Shown: piece by piece, positions 1-13,100 of the stretch
Layout of the letters: each line of letters opens with the position of its first letter
How positions within the stretch are numbered: the first letter of the stretch is position 1
Assembly (NCBI GenBank): GCA_001632425.1
Contig: KV425603.1
Span: 78,291 to 142,290 of the forward strand
Origin: Neolentinus lepideus HHB14362 ss-1
Taxonomy: Eukaryota; Basidiomycota; Agaricomycetes; Gloeophyllales; Gloeophyllaceae
DNA length: 64,000 nt
Direction: 5' to 3'
Notes under the pieces: model-generated
Database searches by the model: none
What the model was told of the DNA's origin: nothing
The model's input: only the letters and a program-made list of their open reading frames with translations
Position numbers and translations under genes: made by a program

Positions 1-529
1 CGTCGCTTGGCTCACTTGCAAGTTGCAACGATACCCCGGGACGCTGCAAGACTGAGTCTGCTACAGAACTTGTGAGGCCCGACAGGGTCTTTTGGCTCAT
101 TCTTATATAAGGACGAACGCTGTTTCTGGTCACTGAGAGCGGCGAACATTACGTACATCTAGATGTCGTGTGGCCGTTCACACTCGTCTTTGCAAGTTTA
201 GCTCCCAGTGCCGTGCCCGTAACGTCCGATACGCAGGGCTATCGACACGCTTCATCAAAGAGCATACAAATTGCAGATGCAGTCCGTAGAATTACAAGTA
301 GGAAAAAAGTTGTACAGAATCCACAACAACAAATTTAAAGAGAAATGGATAAGGGATTTGACCAAGGCGACCTCTTGCTAGATCGGATCCAGGTCGAAAG
401 ATCAAGCGGGATCCATCCTCATGGCTTTTCGACGTTCACCCAGCTCTCAACTTTCTCCACGGACCTGATGCGAGATCACATCAGATCATATATCTTGGGC
501 TTCGCCGTCGGAGAAGACCATCATAAAAC
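1..529. other. No gene recognised; 3' flank of alpha-mannosidase
   Basis: I see no convincing coding region here. The stretch lies downstream of the minus-strand alpha-mannosidase stop codon and would contain its 3' UTR and terminator. An open frame that begins near 345 on the plus strand is antisense to the mannosidase end and has no recognisable protein character. Confidence 0.5.
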
Positions 530-3500
530 TCACTGTAACGGAAGAGCAAATCCTCCGGAGCCGATCACCAACTTGACAGTCTTCACTTCGAACCCATGGA
601 AGTCCAATATAATTACTGGGTCGGCAGTGCTGTCAGTTGTGGACCAGAGAGTCAATTTCTCGCCGGCGTCTTCGAGAAGGTTTGTAACGTAGGCCTCTTT
701 CACCGGGATAAAGCTGGCAATCCTCAGCTTCGCTTTGGCGTGTCCACCGAAGGCCTCGTAGAGTCGCAGCACAATGGTCTTAGGACTATCAGCGGAAGCG
801 AAGTCGTCGTCGTCACCTCTCTTGATCGTTTCAAGGAACACATTCCTAGCTCCCTCGACCGCGAACGGAACCTTGATCTTTTCAAGAAGAGGCCTGCCCT
901 CCCGCGGCACGTACCGCACTATAAGCTGCGGTAAGCGAATGGTGTACAAAAAAGGCGAACCGGACTAACCATACAACGGCGAGTTGAAGAGATATCCCGC
1001 AAGCGGTACATCGGACTCAAGGAAGTGTCCTGCGTGAGGCATCACGGCCCAAGAGAATTCGTGTTTTCCTGGAACATTCGTTGATCAACGTGCAAGGAGG
1101 ATCATATCTCTGATCCCTACCTTGGTCTTGTTCGGCATCCGGTGCGGTCGCACCTCGCAATAGAGAGATACGTAGAACATTGCCCAAACAGGAGAACCCA
1201 TATTTGGACTCAGATAACAGCGCAACACCGTAACCGAACTCGCTCAGGTCTGCGTACTGCGTGATCTCATTTAGCTGGTGGCTGGGAATGTGTAAAACGA
1301 GGTAGCACACCTTGTGACCACACACTTCAAATTTCGCAGAGTCCCAAGTCGTATTCTTATGGGTCGGCCTCTGCACGTAGCCAAATTGAGTCTCGTAGGT
1401 CGCGTTATCGCTGTGGATATCCAGAGGCATCTCGACTGGCTGGAGGATTAGAGCGAGGTAGAAGCTATCAGGCTGGTGAATGCCTACACTTTAAGAACTC
1501 GTGCCTTTGGTGCCAGTCCACATCAGCATCGAAAGTGAACATCGAACGAGAGCCAGGTTTCGTGGTGGCTGCATATCATGTATGAGACGAAAGCGATGCA
1601 CCTCTATCGTATGAGCATTACCGGCAATAGCATCCAATGAAATCTATTTTGGACGCCATAAGACCGAAATCCAGATATAGATGATACCTATTGTCTCACC
1701 GTTACACTGATAGTACTCTGACCATACCTGAACTCCGACGAGATGGATGCACGTAACGGTCCCTCTGCAGTCACGGAGATGTTTGCAAATTCAAGAGGCT
1801 TTCTCTTCTCCAGGTGGTGGATTTCAACATCTGGGATAGAATCAGCTAGCTCATCACGACACCAGCGGGCTTGTGCATACCCCATGCATCCCAGTAATTC
1901 GGGCGATCCTCGAAGATAACGAGACCACCGCTTTCACCTTTCGGAATTAGCTCCCGTCTGGGATAGGATGTCAACCATATAACCATGGGGGGAGTCAAGT
2001 AGTCGAACTGACTCTAGCTGCACATCGTAGAGACTAGTGATGCGGCCTCCAGAAATGGTGAGCTGCACGCTAGAGTTTCTCAGGACAAAGTGATCAGATC
2101 CGTTAGTGAACACTAAACTGCACTTCAGCATATCAAAAGCTCATGAAACCATCGCAGGCATACCTGATACTGGCCGACTGTCCGCATACAAACCCTTGCA
2201 GACTGCCACACTGGTCTTCTCTGCGCACTCCATTAACGCGTACCCAGTCCCATCCCGAGACGTCTGTATGACCCGCGACTGAAACTGGGAAGCGCCTCCG
2301 GTGAGCGGCACTTTGACGACATCACGGCGAGGGAAGAAGGTCGTGTTCACGGCAACAAGCTCGCCCGGAGCACGCATCTTCGCAAGATTTTCTGCTATCA
2401 GTGGGATCGAGTGCGGCAGGATGGCTTCGAAAGCCTCATCCAGGAGCGCCTTTCCGTCCTTGGCGACTTCTGCGTACAGTTTTTCGGCGTCTTCGTAAAC
2501 CATGCCGCTGGAGAAGCACGTCAGTCATATGCGTGCAAGGTAAATGATGTTGCCTACATAGCAGAACCTGGCAAGACTAGTGAAAGAGGAACGTCAAGTC
2601 TCTCGGACAAGTACCTCTGATTGATGATACGTACCGTCATGGACTAGACATCGTTCAACGAGTCAAAAAATAAATATAGAAAAAGGAAGAGTGTACCGTA
2701 CATTGATTCAATAAAACCTTCTCCCAGCACGTGTCGATCTTGTCCTTCGGGTAGTTATAATCCTTGTGTGCGAACGTCGCGAAAGATGCCAAAGTAGTGA
2801 CATGCTAGAGTGCGAGATTAGTATCTCCCTCCCGTCTCTAGAGGCAAAAGCCACACACACCTCGACATCTCGAAGCAGAATCTCCGACTTCCGGTTACCC
2901 CTCTTGATGGAGCCTATTACCACCCGTTAGAAACTGCTTAAACTAATTCATAAGCACGACTCACCGTGCGAAGTATAGGTGCCTCGGTGGAACTACCCGA
3001 GTCAGTCGAGAGACTTCTAGGGTAGATGACTGGGGGCATACCTCGAGATACAGTTCACCATGCCTATTTGCCCAAGTTCATTCCATCCTCTACGAAATTA
3101 TTACAACTCCAAGCTTACCAGTTCGGCAAAGTCTGCCCTTGATTCGTACTCTTTGCGACATCCTCAAAGAAATCCTCCACCGAACGTCCCATAACGACCG
3201 GCGGCAGTTCGCGATGGTTGTTCGTAGTAGCACGGATACGTCGGAGCTATCCAATACAAGGTTAGTACTCTGCAACGCCTTGCCGTGGCAGTCGACGCTC
3301 ACGTTTTCCAACATCTTTGACAAAGGACCTCCTCCACCATCTCCGTTACCGAAAACTAGGAGAGCACTGTCGTTGGATTCTAGATTCTGCATTCCTTTTA
3401 GCATCTAATTGATGGATTCCAGTTTGAAACACACTTTGTGGTTAGTCAAAGCCTTGTTCACGTCACCGACCGTAGCTTGCGCCGTGTAAGTATCTACGAG

Positions 3501-5351
3501 CAAAATCAGCTCAGACTGGGTAGTATTAGTCGCGGATACTACTTACCGACCGGGGTCATATGGCACATGACTTGCGAACCATCAATACCGACCCAGTTGA
3601 ACGTGGAATGCGGGAAGGTGTTGCTACGAAACATTCAACGTCAGCTCCAGCGATGTTAACCGGTGCTTACATATTATTCCTGCATCAATTGCATTCAGCG
3701 TCGAATACCCCTGAATATATCGCCTAAATACTCACCAAGACAGCTTCTGAGTGAAGAAATACTTCATATCCGCCAGCCTGATCAGCTGCGGCAGCGCCCC
3801 CGACAAGCCGAACGAGTCAGGCAACCACGCCGTATCACAACGCTTACCGAAGCGGGACTGGAAGTACCGCTGGCCGTATATAAACTGTCTCGCGAGCGCT
3901 TCACCTGATGGCATGTTCGAGTCGTTCTCGACCCAGGAACCGCCAACAGGGTGGAACTGCCCGGAGAGGATTTTCTCCTTTACGCGTTCGAAGAGAGGCG
4001 GATAAAGCTAAGCATGAACGGTGTGTCAGCGTCACAGGCACGATGAACGTAAATGAAGAGACATGCCTGCTCGAGCCACTTATACTGTTGCGCCTGACTG
4101 CAAGTAAACCGGTGCTCAGGGTAGCGCTCCATCAGGTCGACTTGGGTGGACCAGGATCGAGCCACCTTCTGCTGTGTTACTCGATATGGCCACAGCCTTC
4201 GAAACATGAGTGACAATCACTTGAACTACAACAAACAGTCTGCCATACCATGCAGTATCGATATGGCAGTGTCCGATACCCCATACAAGCGGGCGTTCGG
4301 GACCCTCTTCGTAAATCTTCTCTCCCTTCTCGTCCCAGCCTTCTCCGAACACCTTCTCGGCAGCCTTGCGCGCCTTCTCGATCGTATTAGGCTCGCCCTT
4401 GTCAAAGATATTCATGATTTCGTTCGCTACAGTCAATGCTTGGTTCTGCAGTGGCGTGTTGCCCGGAACGGTGTCCACGATTTCGCGGAGAGTGCTGAAG
4501 TCCCACATAAGTCGCCATGCCTCCTGGTTGGGTACAACCAGATCTGCGGAGGCCAACGAAAAGTAGCGGTTCATCTGGATAGGATATAAACGACTGGCTC
4601 CGTAAGGAACCTATGGAGAGCGTACATCGGGAGGGGCGATGGTGTCGCCGTTCCAAGGCACACCGAACATGCCGTTACAGCTGGATTCAATGACAAAATC
4701 CATTTTGCCCTTCTCCACAGCCTCTTGGGGGATGATGTAGTCGACGCGGCGGTCGCCACCAAACCCTCCAGTGATACCTGGGGGGATGGTGAGTCTGATC
4801 TTTCAAGAGCTGGGCGTACTTACCCTGAAGTGGCACGCCGTCCGTGGTGTATATCATTGCCTCACAACCAGGGTCGAATTCGACTTGAATTCCTTTAGTA
4901 CAGTCGCGGGGTCTCCAAATCAATGTACACACACTGAACTCGCTCGTATTGCTGCCAATATGAAGGGATGCTCACGGAGACCTTCCACCAGTGGTTAGTC
5001 CCTTTCACATCATCAGTCGTAGTCCTCTGTCCCACCAAGCAGCTAGCGGAACGTACACGACGGCCCGAACGAGTCCCCCTTCTTCGCTGGCTTGAACTTC
5101 TGCTTCATCGCCTCCTCAAACGAAGGCTTCGTCAAACCCGGGGCACTCCAGACTTGCAACTTCACATGACTCTCATCGTCCAGACGATGAGTAAACAAGA
5201 TAGAAGTCAGGTTAACGTCGGCGAAGTGACCACCAGTGAAGGTGCCCAATCGGTTCTGTGTCAAATGTTTGATCCATTTCGCTCCCGGACCAGGGTTCTG
5301 CACTGGATACTCTGCTTGTTGTTGAGCACGGTGACCGTGTTGGCAACTCAT
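530..5351 (-). CDS. ams1: Vacuolar alpha-mannosidase, GH38 (Ams1-like), multi-exon
   Basis: This is a glycoside hydrolase family 38 alpha-mannosidase, related to yeast Ams1, which removes alpha-linked mannose from free oligosaccharides in the vacuole or cytosol. Recognisable blocks in order are: an N-terminal segment with [15 protein letters not shown] (about 5290-5240), the catalytic-domain start [11 protein letters not shown] near 4265-4235 with its metal-binding HID, the [17 protein letters not shown] block near 4120-4070, the nucleophile block [18 protein letters not shown] near 3840-3770, and a C-terminal beta-rich block containing [18 protein letters not shown] near 780-710. The span of about 4.8 kb with many short introns fits a protein of about 1,050-1,100 residues, usual for Ams1. 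The reading frame is open further upstream, but the first ATG in it is at 5351, so I chose that. Individual intron boundaries between 1000 and 3700 were not all resolved. The gene is divergent from the metallo-beta-lactamase-fold gene at 5902. Confidence 0.9.
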
Positions 5352-5901
5352 GTGGGGAATTGTCGAACCGCCGTGAACGATGACCAGAACTGAGGAAGCC
5401 GGTGGCAACGGTTGCGCAAACTAATACTATGTAATAATACTACTAGTACTTTGATCCGAACCTTTCGTTTTTCTGGTGGTCATATGTGATGTTCTCTTGT
5501 TGATGTTCTCTTGTCCCTCTGTAATAGTCTGGATATACGACATTGATACTCACACATCAATTCTCATGAAGGAGTGACTTATACTGAACATAAATTGTCT
5601 ATGAGCTCAGAATATATGTATTATGAGCACATTCGGTTTCCTGCGAGCAAGGAAAGTACTGTCTTGACAAGGATTTCATACACGCATGGACTAGTGTTCT
5701 CCTGAATCAGGCTCAAGGACTGGATCATCTGTTTCCATGTCGAAGTCGATGCATTACTATAATACTTTTGACCCCGAACGATCACAAGACGTCATTTGCG
5801 GAATAAACGACATCCATTCTTCTGAGGCTCGTCCTGCGGCCAGGAATAGGTGGTGTGAAGGCTAGTCTAAGGTACTAGGCCATATTTCTTGAGTCACGGA
5901 T
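5352..5901. promoter_or_regulatory. Divergent intergenic region between mannosidase and MBL-fold gene
   Basis: About 550 bp separate the two divergent start codons, so this must carry both promoters. It is AT-rich in its left half. I could not identify a specific factor-binding site or a convincing extra gene. Confidence 0.4.
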
Positions 5902-7014
5902 ATGATGTCGATTTCAGCTGATCACGACGACAATCGTTCCATATGCACTACTTGTGGCATCCAATACACCTCAACTAACAGACGTCCATATCGGACGGGA
6001 GATGAGGAATCCGGGGATGGATGTGTCATATGCCTTGATGAGAGGCAATATGTGGCGCCCACCGGACAGAACTGGACTACCTGGAGAAAGATAGAGGAAG
6101 ACTATAAAACGGAGCTGGTCTCCGAGGAGAAGGACCGAAGAGTTGTGAGGATTATGACGGAGCCTAGCTTTGGAATAGGTCAGACTCGTAAGTCAAACGC
6201 AGCCAGCCTCCTACCATCGGCAGAGATATCACTGAGGTTGACTGGGACTCGCAGCTTTCGTGGTGAACAGCTACAGGGGATCCGTAATTTGGGATTGCCA
6301 GGCATATCTATCGGACTCCGCAGTGGCACAGATCCTTGCATCTACGGCAGACAAGCCTCTTCTCGGAATTGCCATCTCGCACCCTCATTTCTATGGCAGC
6401 TCTGTTACCTGGGCACGGAAGCTCGGATGCAAGGTATTCATCTCCGCGAAGGACAAAGAGTGGTTCGTGCGTGACGACCGCAATGTTGCTGAAGTAGTCG
6501 AGTTTTGGGAAGGTGATCGCAAGGTGTTTGCTGACGGCCTGACTATGATACGATGCGGAGGCAAGTGTGGCAGCGGACTGCAAGTAGGTCTGTGTCTTGA
6601 ATAATATACCGTTCGTAGGCCACTTCCCGGGATCGTGCGTCTTACACTGGGATCGCTCCTTTGAGCCACCGGAGCCAAACCTGCCAACAACAGGCGTTGT
6701 ATTCTGCTCAGATACCTTTGGCATTGGTAGCGACCACTCCAAGATATCGTTCATGTACTCTTACCCCAATATGGTAGGCCGCAGACTATTCCTGGGCAAT
6801 GTGAGCGATGACTTTCGCACCAAAGATACCTCTACCTCCATGGGATATCCAAGCTCTATGGCACTCACTCCGACCTTTTGCGTTTGAAGACATATATGGC
6901 GCATGGCCGGGTAATCTCTCGTACGGCGAGGGCCGGTCAAAGGTCCTCAAGAGTGCGAGGCGGTTCATTGAAATGGAGGGTTGGACCAAGGGCGAATGGA
7001 AACTTGAAGATTAG
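5902..7014 (+). CDS. Metallo-beta-lactamase-fold protein
   Basis: The protein belongs to the fungal group of MBL-fold hydrolase-like proteins with an N-terminal Cys-rich segment. That segment (residues about 14-50) carries CTTCG and CVICLDERQY, which may bind zinc. It continues WTTWRKIEEDY, then PSFGIGQ, an intron, and AFVVNSYRGSVIWDCQAYL, the usual first strands of the fold. ISHPHFYGS replaces the first metal motif, and IRCGGHFPGSCVLHWD supplies the next histidines. The C-terminal exon ends with GWTKGEWKLED just before the stop. At least three introns are needed: one near 6188-6249, one at 6561-6618 and one near 6774-6809. The 6561-6618 intron starts with GCAAGT instead of GT. Only part of the canonical HxHxDH motif is present, so enzymatic activity and substrate are unknown. 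Confidence 0.82.
6561..6618 (+). other. GC-AG intron in MBL-fold gene
   Basis: The intron begins GCAAGT after GGAG and ends GTTCGTAG. Removing it joins IRCGG directly to HFPGSCVLHW, the order expected for the fold. No GT donor nearby gives the same protein; the best alternative inserts about eight residues between GG and HFPG. Confidence 0.65.
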
Positions 7015-8496
7015 CTTGGAAATGGAGCTTATAGGGGGCAGAATCAACGAGAGACTGGACATAGTCATGACATTTGGATTCGGAATTTTCTTCGTCAATT
7101 CTCAAAATTGGCGCCACCACCAATTTAAGCATGTACAAATAATGCATCTGTCAGATTCCCCGGCTTACCGTCCGACTCAGAATAAGGAGAATCGAATGCT
7201 GATAATACTCCTTATTCTAAGGGTTGTCGAACAGCCATGGCTTTGGAAAGCTTAGTGTCTGCTCTTTATCCGCACCGGTACGTGCCACAGCGCGTGGATC
7301 TACTAGTCAGATATCGCGACGCTCTAAATTGGCTGGATGCAAGATGGGGCATGGGCGTCGTCATGAACGAAGTTCATAGAGCACTTCTGAAGTGTATACA
7401 CATTACATTGATTAATTATCTTCCTCGAGTTCGAGTGATAAAATATTGAGCAATACATATCATCGCGTCGTGTGGCATAACGAACGGAAGCCCAAGCAGG
7501 GCCAATAAATAAATCAGGAGTAATAAATAGATATGTCTGCCGGTGAAGAATATCTAGGATAAGAGCCGTCAACTATTGAGGCCATAGTGAACGGCGGGGT
7601 GCATGGCTATGCACACCTCGCAAAGAGCATCTTAAGCAATTGCGCAGAACGCATGTTCATTCCGACTTCCAGAACCCTGATGTTCGACATCGACGAGCGG
7701 AGAGGCGGGAGGATCATCGGATGTGCTGGCTGAGGTGTTCTCGGCGACGAGTGTAGGAGCATCCATTTGAAAGAGTGGAAAGTTTTGTAGAGTGAGTGAG
7801 CTATCATTGTGATAATCCCCCCTCTCCTATAAGAACTGATTGGCGTGAATTCTCGGCATAGCGACCTTGTTCCTCTTTGGGTGTTGTAGGGAGAGGATCT
7901 GATGGCGGTGCTTCGCTTCGATCGCGACCATCTGCGTGGCATATTTCAGGGATGCGAAGAAGCACTCAGTCACGTGAATAAAAATGCTGCACAAGTGGCT
8001 TTCACTTTAGCGCCCTGAAGGGGTCGACCAAGCCGCACTTAAGGGAAGAAACGAAGAAGGAGAGGACGTCGACTTGGCGAGAGGTTGGGTACGATTTCCG
8101 TGAGTTAGGGAGGCTCGGGCCAGCAAAACCGGCGATAGTCACGTGACTGGCAACTCCGCAGCTGAGGGTTGTGGCGCCGGGAATGCGAGAGCCGGGCCCG
8201 AGACTCAGTTCGGAGAGGTGCAGCCACACACGCGTCGTTTCGCGAGGCAACGAAATCGGGCTAAACAAAACCGCCAGAAAGGAGAGAAAAAAGAGGGACG
8301 AGTTGGGGGGACGAAAAGTCGCGCCGAGCCCAGCTTGCGAGCGGCGCGTAATGGAGAAGGAGGACGCGCTGAGCACAAAAGGGAATGCGGACGCTCTGCG
8401 CTCGTGGCATTCCTTCGCTCGCTCTTAGCTTGGCCTTATCCCAGAAAGTAGACATTAATTGTGCTGGATGCGACTTGGTTTGCATTGAACATATAG
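7015..8496. other. Intergenic region, no confident gene
   Basis: This 1.5-kb stretch separates two convergent genes. The part around 8140-8450 is GC- and purine-rich and gives chance open frames on both strands. A 44-residue minus-strand open frame (7632-7766, beginning MDAPTLVAENTSAS) has acidic, Ser/Pro-rich composition and could be an exon of an unrecognised gene. A similar Pro/Glu-rich frame lies on the same strand around 7800-7920. I could not join them with credible splice sites. Confidence 0.35.
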
Positions 8497-9871
8497 CTAT
8501 GGACAACTACAGCCTCTGACTAGATCATCCTCCTTCAATTTTAACAGAGGCGGCTGGAAGCTGAGGCCTGACACGATCACATCTCCATCCACCCTTCGCG
8601 AATTCTTCAAGGAAGCCCAGATGGCTGTTAGCTCGTCCTCGTTGCGATCCCCCCTTCGGCCAAGCAAGAACTCACCCCATGCACAGAGCGTTGCCAAGGT
8701 TAAAACTAGGATGAGTAACAGTCGAAGGTCCGGTAAGTACCAGCCAGTAAAGCCGAGGAATGCCACGAAGATAAAAACGTGGTATGCCGCTGAGTCGATG
8801 TAATATGCCAGACGGTGAACGCATGAAGACATGCGATCGGAGAAGTACCCAGTGCGGAAGGCGATGACTGGTACCATTGCAGGGCAGACCATGATCGCAG
8901 CGCCGACGAGAATACACCACGGAAGGAAGAAGAGGACCCTGAGAGGTAAGTTTACCGCTTCTCCGATACCGAAGGGACGCTGGTTTGGTGAAGGCAACAA
9001 CTGCAATAAAGGGGACTTCGTGTCTTCTGCGATGTCCTCAAGAGGAGTTAGTGGGAGAGATTGACAGGGACACTCCCACCCAGCGGGTTCATCATCCTGC
9101 CACGCATAAGTATAGTGAAGCGATGGAAGAGAGACAATTGAGATGACTTACTAGGTCTTCCAATTGCCGTAACTCACCATTAGGTTTATCTTCAATTGCT
9201 TTAGCCGATGCAGGCGACACTTCCCGAATGTTTTCGTGGGGCTGTAATATGTAGTTCTTAAGCTAGAGCACAGGGTGGATGACGAAGGTAATAGACTCGC
9301 CTCTTCTGGTTCGAATACATATGTTCCAGTCTCATCACCGTCCTCCATAGTAGCGAAGTCAGGCGACGCCGTAGTCATGCTATCGGAGATTATGTCGCCT
9401 GCATCTATCAAGACTCCATCGCTGTCCGTGGAGCTGATGTGAGTACGAAGGCCAATAACTCTATTTCACTGATGAGGATGCCGGAGACGTAAACACGGTT
9501 GGAAGACGTACTTCCTGATGAACGTGCCTTTCAGCCGTTTTGCGCTTGTCACTGCAGCTTTGTACTTAGCCTTGGGGGTTCTATGGCGCACGTTAGGCGC
9601 ACTCTACAACAGAGATGATCAATATCTTCGCCCACGAATCGAGGTTTGGGAACTCACATTGCTCTCACAAAGCAAAACCACATTAAACGCAGGCTCCTGA
9701 GACAGTTGCTCGGTAGGTGTCTGAGGCCATGAGGGACGATTAGAGCCTGAATCAGAGCTATCGCATGATAGAAGGGATGGCGCGCATGTATCAGTCTAAA
9801 TATTAATGAAGATCCTGCTCAGTTCATTTCTCGCTGACAAGAGGGTTACCCACCATATTTACGGTTGACAT
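8497..9871 (-). CDS. Membrane protein of unknown function, multi-exon
   Basis: I do not recognise a named family. The start ATG at 9871 opens MSTVN. Introns with GTGGGT, GTGAGT and GTACGT donors then lead through short Ser/Thr-rich exons, including TDTCAPSLLSCDSSDSGSN and a segment with KLKGTFIRK, and on to an acidic exon (about 9411-9290) with MIDAGDIISDSMTT. The last large exon (up to about 9000) holds at least three hydrophobic segments, for example VLFFLPWCILVGAAIMVCPA, HVFIFVAFLGFTGWYL and LRLLLILVLTLATLCAW. These are followed by a hydrophilic tail with GRRGDRNEDELTAIWASL and the stop at 8497-8499. The layout suggests an N-terminal disordered cytosolic part and a C-terminal membrane part. 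A TATATA box lies on the coding strand about 70 bp upstream of the ATG. The first small exons are inferred from splice signals alone. Confidence 0.6.
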
Positions 9872-9935
9872 TGCTGCCAGCAGAAATGAAGGAAAAGGTA
9901 GAGGGGCTAGTGCAGCTCAGAATGTTGGTATAGGC

Positions 9936-9945
9936 GTATATAGCC
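9936..9945 (-). promoter_or_regulatory. Possible TATA box for the 8497-9871 gene
   Basis: On the minus strand the sequence reads GCTATATACG about 70 bp upstream of the proposed ATG at 9871. Position and composition fit a core-promoter TATA element, but no other promoter element was identified. Confidence 0.35.
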
Positions 9946-10192
9946 CTAATTTTGCTGCAGACCGCCGCGACGGCGGGATGATGCCCCGTCAGCCGTCAGC
10001 ACCCATTGGATCGCAAACATAGTGACCATGATTGAGGCCGTCCATAATGAAATCCGTCCTATGGCGGGGATGACTAGATGCCTCCAGCCACTGTACAGGG
10101 TCAAACATAAGAGAGAACGAGGGTGTCTTACAGAGATTGGCGACCGAGAAAGTAGTGCACAAAGGTGTCAATGTAATCCTGATATGGCTTAA

Positions 10193-13100
10193 TCATATCG
10201 ATAGCCACTTTTTGTACAATATCTGAGCTAATGGAGTTGCACCGGTGGTAACATAGATGAGAGATAGGTTGTACGCAGCCTCGCGAGCTAAACCAACGTC
10301 CTGCAGTTGTCTGAGCGACCATACACCGTCTGATACAATGCAACTTACTTCGCCTCTAATCAGCCTATCCTCAGCGAGCTCTAAGACACGCTCATAGTGT
10401 CGAACCGCATGAGAGTGGAGCCCTGGACCGAGCATGAGTACCTACATCGAATAGAGTACGGTAAACGGGATAGACACTCACCCAATTGTTGGAAGGCCCT
10501 CCCAAAGTTGTACTCGACTTCGTCCAGATTTCCGGAGTCTGTTTCAGTTCGCAGCGTCCGATACTTAGTCAAAAATGCAACAGCCTATGATAGTGTTAGG
10601 TAAGGAGCTAAGTCGAGTATTTCACACTCACTTGAGCCACGAGATGATGTCGATTATCGGCTTGTCGCTGCATAGCACGACCCAAAGAAGCAACCGCTAA
10701 GCTTAAACAAATAAGAGGATCGTTCGGACAGTAATCATATGCGTGCAAGAGATAGACTGGAAACAATCAGGAGATGCAGAGCTTTTAAAAATAAAATGAA
10801 GAACGTACAAATTGCGCTCTGATAACTCTTGGCTGCGCAGCAGATTTGGCCGTAAAGTCCGACAAGCATGGGATTGTGTTTAGTCGGAAGAAATTTGCTA
10901 GGAGTTGCATCCGGAGCGGCCGCTGCATCGCCTGGAGCTACATCTACCGCGCCATCTCCTATCGCGTCATCGGCTTCTTCTTCTTTATTACGCGCTGTAG
11001 GATCTAGGACGTAGCGGCGACCCACTACCCCCCACTTCATCGTGTCCTTGTTTTTGACAGCGGCGTCGTGAATTTTCATTTCTCGCAGCATGTGCTTCTG
11101 GAGAGTCGAGATGATGAAGGAGTCTGTCTGCCTTAGACCACTAGACAAGGCCGCGCACAGGATACGCAGAGGTTCATTGTTGAACTGATGCGTATTCATT
11201 AGTCGACGGCACTGCTCCAATACGGCAGGGTACTGTCTAGCTCTACTAGCACATGCTGTATGCCCATGTATTGAGCACCTAGGCAAGGTATTCAGAGGTA
11301 AACGAGACCTACAAATGATCGCTAATCGGATAGTATCCTGAGTTGAGACTTCCTGATAAGCATTGGAGTACAAGATATGGCGCAGCACTTCTTCTGCTAG
11401 ACTGTACTGACTGCGGTTGGTAAGAAGAAATGCATACTAGCCGAAGAACCATCATCAGACAAAGAATGATGTCGTCAACATATCTAGCTCACCTGCATGA
11501 GCAATCGCAGCCAGTCATCAAAGGACACTCCTCGAAAGACATCAACTTTGCTGGGTTTACTCTTCTGTCCTAACTGTTCACTTTCTACTGAGCGGTGTTA
11601 TGCTCGTTTCGAGAAGGCATATGACCGGCTTACTTACCAAGCTCGAGTTGTAGCCGAGCCGCCATACTTTCCTCGGTTGCCTCTTCAGAGCGTTTCGAGC
11701 GACGGTGTTGGCGAAACATCCCTTGAAACGGATTATTCTACGGCTGCTGGTGAGCTCCTCTGCGATACGAAGAGTACATATAATGGCCCACCCTTGTCGA
11801 CAGGAACAAGTTCCGCGTCTCCCGGAATGTCTCGACGAGTTTTTCGGCTTCCAGCAGCCATTCGCGTTCAGCGAGCTCATCGCCGCTCATCATCCCCGAC
11901 CAGAGATTCCTGACTCTGGAATATCCTCTGAGGACTTCCTTCTCCTTCTGTTCTTCCAGTGCCCGCACTTGCATTACGGTGAGTCCCGTCTTAGTCTTTG
12001 ATGAGGATTCCCTCGCCTTCCCACGAGACTTCTCTTCGAAGAGGGAAGAACTGGGCGGAGGGGCACTTTGTTCGCCTTCTCGGTTGGCACGATGCATCCG
12101 ACGGCGGTGATCAATCACTGGCGACTTGCCATTAACTTGTCCGTATGTATTGCAACTGGATACGTACCTTGATGCACCAGATCCAGCGCTTTTCTAGGTT
12201 CGTTCAGAACCTCATAAATTTCAGCCAATTTCATCTTGGCGTCGCTGTTCAGCGGATCGGCAAGGATGACTAGCCGGTGTTCAGGATTTAGTAGGCCCGG
12301 CGACAAGTGATGTGTGCTCACCATGTTGATAAACCTCTGCCGCTTCTTGCAGATCTCCCAGCATGCGCCTGCATGATGCAGCTTGCAGTAGGACGTACAG
12401 ACTACTCGTCTAGGATAGTAAACATGAGAAGTTCCGTATGACTATGGAGAAGAGAGAATTTACGGTCGCATCTGCGCCGAGGAGTTCATAGACAGGTCGG
12501 GCTTGCGCGTACATCTCCCGCTCGAAGTATGCATCCGCAATCTCAGCGAAGAGAGGCGCATAGTCCATGACATTTTCTGATAACACGATATTCGCATGCA
12601 TCTGTGTACGATCAGTTACCAAATGAAGTGACATAACCTGAGGAGACAGACCTGGCCTTCGTCGACGTCGCCCATCTTGATTCTGGCGACAGCAAGTCGA
12701 TGTCGAGCATTGACATCCAAGGTGTACATCCCAGGCTTCAGGTCGCCTATGCGCACAACAGCGACGCCAGGTACCTTGTCAGGATCGACGTCGTACTCCC
12801 GATCGTCCTCGCACATATCCCAGTACTTCTGGTCTGCGCGGCCTTGCAGCCAGCGGCAGCCGCGCTTGATGACATAAACAGCCTTGTCGTACTGAGCGAG
12901 AGTGCTCGTGTTGTACAGATCAGCAAGGACGAATAGGTCCATCATGTCGAACCCGCCTCCCGGGATGGAAGTGCCGGTATCGGGGCTGATGGACTGGCCC
13001 GACGGGAACGTCGACTGGTAGTGTTCGAACGCGGCTTGGAAGAGGGACGCGCATGTCGACAAGTCCGAGAGCTCGATAAGGATAGGGCGCAGTTCTTTCA

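Noticed and set aside
8143..8451. Arg-rich plus-strand open frames in the GC- and purine-rich segment
   Set aside because: Several overlapping frames on both strands stay open because of base composition. None has protein-like character.
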